Both the position numbers and the translations under genes were made by a program. The notes under the pieces were generated by a model. It did not search any database. It saw nothing but the letters and a program-made list of their open reading frames with translations, and had not been told where the DNA came from. Below are positions 44,478-55,900 of a DNA stretch of 64,000 bases, piece by piece (the stretch's first letter is position 1; each line of letters begins with the position of its first letter). This stretch comes from Cyclina sinensis. Lineage: Eukaryota > Mollusca > Bivalvia > Venerida > Veneridae. The stretch covers positions 51,929,134 through 51,993,133 of the forward strand of contig JAAONU010000001.1 of assembly GCA_012932295.1 (NCBI GenBank), written 5' to 3'.

Positions 44478-47400
44478 GGGTGTGACTAATTACCGGATCT
44501 AAGCTTTTCTAAGGACAGAGTTTCGTACGAGCAGATATTTGATAAAATCCAGATATTTATTGTACAAATTGAAGAATTATATAGAAATGTATGTTTCAAC
44601 CAAATTTTGAATAAATATCTTTTTGGGGATTGGAAAATTCACGATTTTTTGTCCACGGATCTAAGATTTTAGACCCGCGGATCCAAGATTTCATTACGGA
44701 CATTTAGCTTTTTTTAGAACATTGAATTAATTAAATCCAGATTTTTTTATTAACAAATTGAAGAATTATATAGAAATGTATGATTAGACCAAATTTTTAA
44801 TAAAAATCGTTTTTACAGATTGAAAAAAAGAAAGATTTTCTATCCGCGGATCTAAGATTTTACATCTGCGGATCCAAGATTTTAATACAGACATCTAGCT
44901 TCTTGAGAGCATAGAATAAATTAAATCCAGGTTTTTATTACAGATTGAAGAATTATGTAAAAAATGTATGATTAAACCAAATTTTGAATAAATAACTTTT
45001 TTTGGAATTGAAAAAAAATATGAGATTCTGTCTTCGGATCTAAGATTTTAGATCTGCGGATCAAAGATTTTACTTCGGACATCTAGCTTCTTAAGAGCAT
45101 AGGCTTAATTAAATCAAGGTTTTTATTTGCAAATTGAAGAATTATATAGAAATGTATGTTTCATTCCATAATCTATGTATGACTAAAACTAAATCGATAG
45201 TGTGCCTTCTTTTTCTGTTTTTCCTTTTTTTTTCCTGGTATTTTTTTTCTTTTCAAATAAGGAATATGGTTGTATAATTCATGTCACGTTTGAAGTATCA
45301 GCTTTATGTTTAGTTATATGAATCGTTATACTCATAAGTGTTAATATGTATAACATATTGAGTGAAATAAAGTTTTTTGTTCTGTTCTGTTCTGTTCAGC
45401 CAAATTTTTATTAAATATCTTTTCTGGGGATTGAAAAGTTTATGATTTTAGACCCGCGGATCCAAGATTTCACTACGGACATCTAGCTTCTTAAAAACAG
45501 AGAATTAATTAACTCCAGGTTTTTATTTACGAATTGACGACTTATATAGAAATGTATGTGTTAACCAAATGTTGAATACAAAGCTTCTTTTTTTTTTTTT
45601 GATTGAAAAATACATGAATTTCTGTCCGCGGATCTAAGATTTTAGAGCCACGGATCCAAAATTTCACTACGGACATCTAGCTTATTAAGAGCAGAGAATT
45701 TATTAACTCCAGGTCTTTATTTAAAAATTGAAGATTATACAGAAATGTTTGTTTCAACCAAATTTTTAATAACTTTTTTGGAGATTGGAAAAATCATGAT
45801 TTTTTGTCCGCGGATGTAAGATGTTAGATCCAGGGATCCAAGATTTTACTCCCGACATCTAGCTTCTTAAGAGCAGAGAATTAATGAAATCCAGCTATTT
45901 ATTTACAATTTGAAGAATTATGTAGAAATATGTGTGTCAGCCAAATTTTGAATAAATATCTCTTTTTTGGATTGAATAATTCACGAGATTCAGTCCGCGG
46001 ACCTAAGATTTTAAAGCCGCGGATCTAAGATTTTAAATTCGCGGATCAAATATTTTACTACAGACAACTAGCTTCTTTAGAACAAAGAATTAATTTAATC
46101 CATGCATTTATCGTATAAATGGAAGAATTATATAGAAATGTATGTTTCAACCACATTTCAAATAATCTATTTTGTATATTTTTGATATGAATATTTAAGA
46201 TCTTCTGTCCGCGGACCTAAGATTGAGATACGGACATTCGTATCTATTCGTACGAGTAGATAAACGATCGACAGAGATATATTTTGTAAAGAGAGAACTT
46301 CTTATGAAAAATTTCAATTGTTTTAGATAATGAGTAACATTTGAACGAACAATTTTTACAAACTTGTATGATTAAAGTTTTATACTTTTTCAGGTCCATA
46401 AATAGCAGATGGTCATTGCCCAGGTGGAAAATATGCCATAGGATCTAAGTTTTTAACTGTATGATATAATGAAATAAGTTGGTTTGCATTTTTTTTTTTT
46501 AAATTAATCGGTAGTAATTGATTATAATACTAACTGTTTATATTCTCCACTCTTACCAATTGATATATCTTTATCAGAGAACATTTCTTTATTAGAACAC
46601 CTCTTAAACGGTAGTATTAACGCACGCGTCAATTAACTTAATCTGACGAAATTATCCCGATTATAACACCTCTTTAACTAATCGGTAGTGTTAAATCACG
46701 CGTAAATTACCACGTGTTTTTGAGAAACAAGTGCCATGTCGGGTTTCTTTCATCACAGTTAATCAAATCGGCTTTTGTTTTCATCTCAGATTTTAAGAAA
46801 AATGTAATTGCTATTACTTATTGATAGGTAAATATAAAACTAATAGTTACTAATCATTCAAAACGTTCTTTTAACTTAGATCCGCAGACAGAATATCATG
46901 AATTTTTCAATCCCCAAAAAATGTTTATTAGAAATTTGGCTGAAACATACATTCTTATAACATCTTCAATTTGTTATGAAAACCTGGAGTTAATTAATTT
47001 TCTGCTCTTTAGAAGTTAGATGTCCGTAGTAAAATTTTGGATCCGTGGATCTAAAATCTTAGATCGGCGATCGGAAGATCATGGATTTTTCAATCCCCTA
47101 AAAAGCTATTTCTTCAAAATTTGGTTTAATGATACATTTCAATATAATTCTTCCATTTATACAATAAATTCCTGTATTAATTGATTTTCTGTTCTTAAGA
47201 AGCTAGATGACGTATTAAAATCTTTGATCCGCAGATATAAAATCTTAGATCCGCGGACTGAATCTCGCGAATTATTTATTTCCAAAAAGAGGTATTTATT
47301 GAAAATTCGATTGAAACATACATTTCTATATAATTCTTTAATTTCAACAATAAATACCTGGATTTAATTAATTCAATGTTCTAAAAAAAAAGCTAAATGT

Positions 47401-47686
47401 TTGCAGTAAAATCTGTGATCCGCGGATCTAAAATCTTAGATCCGCGGCCAGAAATTTATGAATTTTTCAATCCCTTAAAAAAGATATTTATTCAAAATTT
47501 GGTTGAAACATACATTTCTATATAATTCTTCAATTTGTACAATAAGTATCTGGATTTTATCAAATATCTGCTCGTACTAAACTCTGTCCTTAGAAAATCT
47601 TAGATCCGCGGATCTAACATCTTAGATCCGCGGATCTAACATCTTAGATCCGCGGATCTAACTTAGATCCGGTAATTAGTCATACC
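44478..47686. mobile_element. Foldback DNA transposon 2, non-autonomous
   Basis: The ends are inverted copies: left GGGTGTGACTAATTACCGGA, right ending TCCGGTAATTAGTCATACC. Both arms are built of repeats about 210-250 bp long, each holding a TATATAGAAATGTATGTTTC segment, an AAATTTTGAATAAATATC segment and the palindromic core TCCGCGGATCTAAGATTTTA. The right arm ends in a short array of that core. There is no transposase. Flanking 10-bp direct repeats abut both ends. The design parallels element 1 at 2012-3688 though the sequence is unrelated. Mutator/Foldback affiliation is inference. Confidence 0.82.
45163..45397 (+). mobile_element. Short retroelement insertion nested in foldback element 2
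   Basis: The repeat unit is interrupted after AATGTATGTTTCA and resumes at GCCAAATTTTTATT. The insert ends AATAAAGTTTTTTG followed by (TTCTG)n, a microsatellite tail typical of the 3' end of a non-LTR retrotransposon or SINE. It is therefore a 5'-truncated plus-strand copy. Exact ends and target duplication (about TGTT(T)CA) are uncertain. Confidence 0.6.
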
Positions 47687-47696
47687 GGCTTCAAAT
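47687..47696. repeat. 10-bp target-site duplication, right copy
   Basis: GGCTTCAAAT, identical to 44468-44477, directly follows the right end of foldback element 2. Confidence 0.75.
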
Positions 47697-48014
47697 ATAT
47701 ATTTACACTCAATATTTCTTGAAAAAAATACATACCTGTAAAGCTTATTCTAAACTGAATCAAGTAGATAAGAAAATTTTATGCTTTTTATGCATTACAC
47801 TTATAAACTCTACACATGTCAACATGTTTTTGTTGGACACCGCTAAAACTCTACCTGACAGCAGTTTATCGATTGGTTATATTTTTAAACCTCGATTTCC
47901 GACACAGTTTTGAATCTAACTGGTTCAGATGTTAAGGCCGACATCTATGTAATATCAGTTTGTAAATGTTGGTCTTGCAGTTGAAATATTGAGACTAACC
48001 TGCAACCAGCAAAG

Positions 48015-48200
48015 GAACCACAAGACACGTCATCCGCTCAAATTATTGACATACAGTTGCAACTAAAGTTGAACATCTATAGGCATCCATTCTTCCCAAG
48101 AACAGTCTCTGTGTGGAACAGTCTTCCTGCAGCAGTAGTTTCTTCTACAACATTTGACAGTTTCAAGTTGACTGCCCAACAATACATCGTCCAGTGGTAG
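48015..48200 (+). pseudogene. LINE polymerase C-terminal remnant
   Basis: The frame ending at TAG 48198-48200 reads YRHPFFPRTVSVWNSLPAAV then a short tail. FFPRT...WNSLP is the hallmark C-terminus of reverse transcriptase ORFs of CR1/jockey-like non-LTR retrotransposons (family knowledge). Upstream similarity continues in another frame, so the fragment is shifted and 5'-truncated. Confidence 0.7.
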
Positions 48201-48418
48201 CTTGGACTTTTAAATTTGTGTACAGTGTAAAAACATGTTGGACATTTTAAATCACGAGCATGTTTTGAGAGCAATTGACACACACAACCTGTACAGCACG
48301 TTGCATTTTTTAACCCCTCCACTCAGCATCATGTCCTCCTGAGGATAAAGTTGAGGAATGACGTTGAAGTGAAGAAGTCTACGATTTTAGATACTGTAAT
48401 AATGAAAACGTATATATC

Positions 48419-50902
48419 TACTCAACTTTTGCTAAGCTGGTCATGTACGGATTGGTACCTCTAGACAATACTAGTAGGAATGTCTAAGGATGCGGACCTT
48501 CTTTAATTTAATTACAGCTGTTTATATTGCTACAAAATAGAGCGATTAAAGCTTAAGTTCATTTATCACCATTCCATTGTCTTTTTTTCCGCAAATTTGT
48601 TTCAACTAGCGACACTTAAATTTCATTTTCATTGGTGTTAAAAATCGGAATGAACCCGATTCAGAAATATTGTTGCTGTCCAGCAGACTCATTAGAAATG
48701 ACAATTTGAGAAGTCTTATAGAGTAACTTGTATAGTCCTGAAAAGGACTTTAAAGTAGTCAGGACTACTTACTTCCCTGTCATGGTAAGCAGAGTGTATC
48801 TGATACTCTTACAGAGGTATCACTCTTGAGATCAATGGAGATGGACTTTGCATCAACTTAAATGAACTTTTGCTAGAGAAATGTTGAAAACGTATATAAT
48901 GACTGTAAAAAATCTATGGCAAATCATAAATATGCATCACAAATAGGTTTTGTGAATTTTCATTGAGACAGTACTATCTTAAATCATAAAAAGAAATGTT
49001 AGTTCAGTTATTTCAATGACTCCTTCGGTCTGTTTGGCTAAAAAAAAGGCCACGAAAAGAGCGCCTCCATTTACGTGGTGTGGCCTGGATGTAGCTGAGT
49101 CTTAATATGAGTGTTCCAATTATTTTTGCATTCGGTTGTCGGAAGCTATAAAAATGTAAAGAAATGGTCATTTGTCATGCACATTAAATTATGTTCAGCT
49201 ATAACTGAACGCTTTTATTTAGAAAGTATACATGATATGACAACGATATGTTTCTCTTTTCGTAAGCAAAAGTTGGATTTCGGATTACTCGCATAATATC
49301 GCCGGAAAAAAGCACCGAATATAACAAGTTATCGTCACTCTTAGATAATTTTAGTCAGTTAAATACAAAAAACTGTCAAAACCACTAATACTGAGTTCAT
49401 TCTAAAGTAAATTAATGCTTTATTATATCGTAAAAGAAGGTCCATATCTCTAGACAATCCTAAAAGTATTGTTTAGGGATACGGATCTGTATCTCTAGAC
49501 ACTGCCTTTTGCATTAGATAAGTGCCAGAGAAGAAGAAGACCCTCTATATCCATGATTTTTGGACACGCAACTTGTTCCCAAATTTTCACAACCCCATTT
49601 ATGTTTACAAGTTTAGACTCAGTTACGTGTGTGACCCATTGCTAACGACAACTGCTTGGCAACACCTTCTCATGCTCCCTATGAGGTTTCTAGCAGTTCT
49701 AGCGGGATGCTTCTAAGTTGCACCTGGCGAGCTGATATCCATACCTGCAGATCAATGGACATGGTCTAAGTTGGATTTAGGTCGGGTGATCAAGCTGGCC
49801 AGTCAAGGTGCTCAATACCATCCCTCTGCAGGTAGAGCTGGACCACCAGGGCACTTTGGGGACGCGCATTATCGTCCATTAAAATGAACTGCTTGCCCAC
49901 TGCCCCAGCATACAGCCTAACCTGGGTGTCTAACATCTCATTGATGTACCGCTGACCAGTCAATGTATACCTCTATTACGCACAGCAAGGTCAGTTTGTC
50001 TGTCCCAGCTGATGCCTCCCCACACCATAACTGACCCACCCCCGTAGCAGTCGTGCTCAGCAATATTTCCGGCTTGAAACCTTTCTCAAGATCTTCTCAA
50101 GACTCTTGCACATCAGTCAGTAAAGTCTAGGCAAAACCTAGACTCATCAGTGAAGAGAACATGTCTCCAGTTTTGTCTGGTCCACCTAACATTCCAAATG
50201 GGCCTGGTAGTGAAGATGAGTCAAAATGGAATTCTTATACAGGGTCTTCTTGATCGCAGATTACTCTTGTGCAAACTTCTACGCACCGTCTGAGTACAAA
50301 CATTGACCAAAGAAGCATTGAGAAGGTCATTACGATGATGCGTTGCTGTTGCAAACCGTCCTTGATGGGCCTTGATAATAAGAATCGGTCTTGAGCTGCT
50401 GTCGTCACCCTTTGTCTGCCTCAGCCATGCCTCCTGACAGGTGTACCATACTAATGGTACCTTGCCCAGGCTCTGGTGATGGTGGTGTAGTGTACATTGT
50501 ACACCAAGAGCCACACCAACCTCACGGTGTGTGGCACCTTGTTTCACCATCCCTACAGCCCTCCACATCTCTGCTTCACTCAAATGCCATCTTATCATAG
50601 GGTTTGCCATGTCAAAGTGACCAATGTAAAAAAGTCTGACTTTTGAATGACCATAAATTTATAATGTCGGTGTATAAGGACAATGATGTGTCTCTACTCC
50701 CACTGGAAAGAAAAACAGTAAAACAAGGGGTGCATGCCTTCTGTGACCATGTGGCGAGACCTACCCGATAAAACAGCAAACATTTAGGTTGGAGGCCATC
50801 TCAAAACATTGCTGAATCAAAATAGGTAAAAAAATTATTGAATTCTTTTTATACTTTTCATAATATAGTGAGAAACTTTTGGTGCTTAGCAAAAGTTGAG
50901 TA
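48419..50902. mobile_element. Tc1/mariner-like element bounded by 19-bp inverted repeats
   Basis: TACTCAACTTTTGCTAAGC at 48419-48437 is perfectly inverted at 50884-50902, with TA-rich flanks on both sides as expected for TA-targeting Tc1 elements. It encloses the decayed transposase at 49620-50610. At 2.48 kb it is longer than the usual 1.3-1.7 kb, so the left half probably holds inserted sequence. Confidence 0.65.
49620..50610 (-). pseudogene. Decayed Tc1-like transposase
   Basis: On the minus strand the N-terminal 129 codons stay open: MANPMIRWHLSEAEMWRAVG with a helix-turn-helix (MVKQGATHREVGVALGVQ). Downstream, after a frameshift, come NVRWTRQNWRHVLFTDESRF (second D region), VMVWGGISW, and WPA*SPDLNP, all Tc1 DD34E landmarks. 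Several stops and shifts, and loss of the expected glutamate after LNP, make it non-functional. It would have catalysed cut-and-paste transposition. Confidence 0.85.
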
Positions 50903-52850
50903 TTATATATTGTAAGAATCTAAATTTTCTTGGAATTCGGTAGACACCCTGTCAAAAAATAAACTTCATCTGTTGCAGTGTTATATACAGGACATGTTTA
51001 AAAGTCTAGGGATCTGTTTGCATAGACTTGGGCTTCTTGGATACATCTTTATCAGTCACTTCATTCATTTCCATCTGTAAGACAAAGTTTGGAAATAAAT
51101 AAAATTAAATGAACATTATTCTCTATAGCATTCTTACAATCAAATTGCTGGAGCCTCAGTGAAGGTTATCCCACTTGGTCAACTGCCAGATGGGGAAATA
51201 AACTGTTGTATAGAGATGCTACAGGATATTTTTTTTACAAGAGTCCAAATTATGTACAATTCAATACATACAGTATGCACCAGGAGGAACTCACATTTTC
51301 CACATTTTTGCGCGACTAGGGAAAAAGAATATCTGCTGCAGCAGTAAGGAAAATGATGGTTTTCCTCAATGTTACGAAATAGCAAAATATCTCGGCAATA
51401 TTTCACAACTGGGATGAAATTAATTAGGATCATGACTCACCTGGATTGTCTCAACATTTAGTGAAATGGTACATTGTACTTCAATCAGTTGTGTTACTTT
51501 TGGTGAAAATTAAAACAAAATTCCAAATACATTTGCAACAAATTGAGGGTGTGTAAGTTTATTGTGTACTTTAATTTTTGAATTTTTCAAAGTGCTTATT
51601 ATTATATAGCAAAATTGATCAATAATTTTTACCAAGTGCCTAGGTGATACAGATGTTGCAGTGATACAGATGTTGCAGCAGAAGAGTATACGGTTTCTTA
51701 AAACAGGAAAGGAGTTTTAGCAGATGTTAATGGGAAAATGATAGATACCCAGTCTATTCATTCTCGGAAGTTATGATCAGCTCTTTCGAGATGCAACTGC
51801 TTTGATTTTTCATTGCGTAATTAAACTGGAGCATTCATAAACATATGAATCAGAATGATTGCACAACATGTTTTTTGTTAATTTTAAAGCGTAAAATACG
51901 CCGAAATGCATGTTATCTTGAACAGTCAGAGCATCGTTATCAGTTGCTTACATTTGAAAAAAATCGCATAACCATTTTGCAGATGTTGGCCAAGGTATTT
52001 GGTGACCATGTCCATTGTGGAGATCCTCGATATATGGTGGACTTTGTTGCATTTGAAGGAGTGGATAGTCCACGACGACCTTGTGGAAAATGAGAGATCC
52101 TCCTGGCGTATACTGTATTAACATAATAATTACTCAGATACATTTAACACAGCCATCTGGAGTAGAACTATAAGAGTCTATAATCATATTCCCATAACCA
52201 TGTCATCCAAAAAACAACCTACTACATTTATTACTGTTAGCACGTGCTTAAGTGGGTTCTGCTCCTGCATATGTTTAATGCTCCCTCCTAACTATGCCCT
52301 TGAATAGATCTGGTGATCCAGACAATCAGACTGTAGCTAGTTTCAGCTTTTAGGGCAGTGGATTGCTTGACTTATGATTACTGATCACACTGGCTCATGC
52401 AATTTTGGGTCCAAGTATCAGTGTAAGCTTTGTGAGGTTCAGACCCTACTGAAAGCCCTGGGTTGGATTATTTCAACAACACGCATATGAATATTATTTT
52501 ACATTTAGTATAAAACAAAACTTACATGTATATGGATCAAAAGAGAATTAATCTGTCAGAACATGTAAGTTTTTTCAAGTTGAAAAAATTGTCTACTTAA
52601 AGGGTTTTCATTTGTCCTGATGTCTCGGGTTCTAGCACATGAAAATTCTCAAAAACAGGTATTTGACTCGTGGAAAAATTTGTCTACAAGTCAATTTTGA
52701 CCTGGGGCTGTTATAGGCAATGCGTTAATCATCATATAAAAAGGCAGTCTTCCATTTCTTTTATCAATAAGAAATGAAAAACGCACATATTAAGTATATA
52801 AAACCTTTTTATGTTTTACAGTCTTACATGTACCAATTGCATTATTACAG
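50903..52850. other. Intergenic DNA upstream of NUF2
   Basis: No gene recognised. A plus-strand frame at 51845-52093 ends FVAFEGVDSPRRPCGK but has no splice or family support. An 18-bp tandem duplication (GTGATACAGATGTTGCA) lies near 51643-51678. A leader exon of NUF2 may lie here, since 52841-52850 looks like an acceptor. Confidence 0.4.
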
Positions 52851-52851
52851 A

Positions 52852-52956
52852 ATGTCTTCTTACGGTTTCCCACAACTGACAATCACAGAAATTTGTGCTA
52901 GTTTACAGGATCTGTGTAACATAGATTTGCAAGAATCCTGGTTTAAAAAGCCTGAT
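52852..52956 (+). CDS. NUF2: NUF2 coding exon 1
   Basis: 35 codons, MSSYGFPQLTITEICASLQD to WFKKPD. Acceptor ATTATTACAG lies one base before the ATG, so a leader exon lies upstream. Donor GTAAGT, phase 0. Confidence 0.85.
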
Positions 52957-55900
52957 GTAAGTAAAGTGTAATTCTTCTTATACATACATGTATTTAGTGA
53001 GTACAGTATATCTTTGTGAATGACACTTTTAGTAATGTTGTATGATGCTTTTGTTATTTTGTACAAATTATTTGGAGGTCGAGCAATTGCTGTGTTTGAT
53101 TTAAATGGTCATTTCTTGAGAAGTTTTGTTTTTGAGACTACACTTATGGTGTCATTCGTTTCCCTTAATGTTATGGCATTTTCCTAAAGAATGACACCTT
53201 AAGTTCAAATTAAATGTACATTGTATATACCATGCAATTTTGTTAGCTAAATAAAATCTGGTAAGACATTAAGTATTTAGTCACTGTCAATGGATGTTAG
53301 TTTTCAAGCATTTAGAAACAGTCTTCTCTATCCTTTGTAATGTTATCATAAATGTTATATATCAGAATAGGAAAAATTCTGGCTTTTGTAGCCTTATAAA
53401 CAGATTTCAGTATTTGAGTTTCTGTTATCTTTCAGCAGTAAAAGTCATGCACAAAATATTACTTCAGAGAAGGTAAACTTGATCAGTCAGATTTACATGT
53501 ATATTGTGTGTACATTAACCCTTACCATGCTAAATTTCTAAAATGGACTTGTCCATCATTCATTTTGGACTGATCCATTATCTGTTTATTGGGGTGCTTA
53601 TTGGGGGTCAGTTGCCAGGAGCTGAGCAAGGTAAGGATTAAATAATATGACTGTTGTATATTTTCAGCCAGCTCAATGGCAGGACATCTGTCGGAAATGT
53701 CTGTGTGAAATAACAGGCTCGGCAGAAGATACCTTCCTCCAGGTAATAAATTGTTTTCATTTTACACCAGTGTAGGTAAGAGATAGAATGTGTGTATTCC
53801 TGATTTTTAAAGTAAACAGTCCTAAACATTCATACATCAGGTGTTGGTTATCTATGACAACTCCATCTTTAAAGTAAGGGCTGTGTGTTTGTAATTTTTC
53901 AAATTAAAAGCCTTGTTTTAGATAAATAAAAAACATTTATAGGAATATTTTTGTCATGCTGGGAGAAAAGTACAACATTAGAACATAACTTTTCAGTCAT
54001 GTAAATTTTTTAGGCTGAAACGTTACAGCGTCAGTAGAGGAGTTAAGTGCTATGATAGGGTAGTTCTATTTTAATTAGGTTCTAGTGTTCTAATACATAC
54101 TAAATAACCTACGTTATTATGTTATTGGAGGTAAAATGATATGAGATGACATGTATATATAATCAGAATAAAATCAATAATTCATTTGTATTTGTCTATG
54201 TTTGCTTTATATATACTATATGCTTTTTAAATCTTAATGGATTAACTTGAAAATCAGTAACATTTATGCATTCTTATGTTTTAGCAACATTTCTTGTCAA
54301 CAGAGTTTGACTTTCCAGAGATTCATTCAGATTCCATCCCAATGATGCATCTTATTGAAGCAATGTAGGTTTGTTTTCCAGTAAATTCAATTCCATTTTT
54401 CCAAGCTTAATTTTTTTGTAAAGAGAAACATTTAAAGAAACAATTCTGACAAAGTTGATCAGAAAAAACTAATATGTGTAAAAGTGAATTACTTGCTCTT
54501 TGTTACATGTAGATTATTGGATTGTAAAGTCATATTGTTGTGACTGTATTTAAGTTTGAAACTTAACTCCTGTGTTTAGCAGAAAGTAATCAGTATAAAT
54601 GAAGTAATTAAACATGAATGATATTGTTTACCTCTGGTAATTAGAATGCAGAAATGTGGAGGAAATAAGCAGTTGCATATTAAAGATATTTGTAGAAACA
54701 TTTCTCAGTATGAACATGTTATATGAAATTTACAGATTCTGATGATGTTTACTGTTTTATTCACAGGAAGAAGGTGATGCCATCTTTGTATGTGTCAGAT
54801 TTTAGTGGTGGAGACATTGTTTCACCAAGTAGGTTTTATTGTGAGCGTATAATGAAATACTAATACCTACAAATTGCTACAATGCCAATTCAGACTTGAT
54901 GAAATTCTAGCCCTTTTTAAGAAAAAGAAGGAGCTATTACTTGAGTTGACATGAACTTTAATAGTATAAGGAGTTGGCAAAATCTTTCACATCATCAAGA
55001 TTTCACACGTTCTGTCTCGGTATTTTAATACCTGTATGTAGATAAGAGAATCTTTTCAATTTTGATTTTAGTATCTCAACACCTAAGGGTTTGTTGTTTC
55101 TTTTACTAAAATCTCAGAGATTTCTTATGGTACACAGATTTCTTTCAGTACAGTGAATCTTAACCTTGCAATAATCCTGAGTATAAACTTGTTGAGTCAA
55201 GTTATACTAAACTTCAAATGCAGAAGTACTATAGGGAGATATATACCTTCTGTTTCAGAACCTCTCAGGCTTAAAACAATCCTTGAAGCAATCATCAATT
55301 TCTTGAGGTTCAAACACACTCGTCTTATAGTGTATGAGGATATAAAGATTGACATTGTAAGTACACTTTTCTTGATCTTGTTAGCAAATATTTGATTTCC
55401 GTATGTAACTCAGGACAGTTACAAGTTCTTAAATGAACTAAATCATTAAAAGATAACTTGAAGTTGAAGCTAATATTATTTTTATAGAGATTTACGAACA
55501 AAAGGGCCTGTAATGTCAGTTTTTTAGAACTGTAAATCCAATTTAAGGTCACAGCTGTAAATCGTATTATAGTGTTGGTTTAAAGACGTGAAGTTTATTT
55601 TGTAGGAGAGGGATAGAGAGCATCATGACACATTGTTGAAAAGGAACGAGGAATTGAAGCACAGAATTAAGCAGATTCGAGCAGAACGTGCTAAACAAGA
55701 GCCTGAAATACAAAGGGTATAATGTTTAATCTTATTTCTCGGGAATTTGATACATGGTCTGTTGCTTTTAAATAGAGGAATGTCAGATTGTTAATAAAAT
55801 TATTCATCTGTTGACCAGTCATGGTTTCAGGTTAGAACTTCATTCTTTTCCCAGAGATCATGGGTTTTAGTCAGTGTAACAGAAATTCACTGAGAGCTCC

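Noticed and set aside
51845..52093. 82-codon plus-strand frame upstream of NUF2
   Set aside because: No family recognised, no promoter or splice evidence; kept as intergenic.
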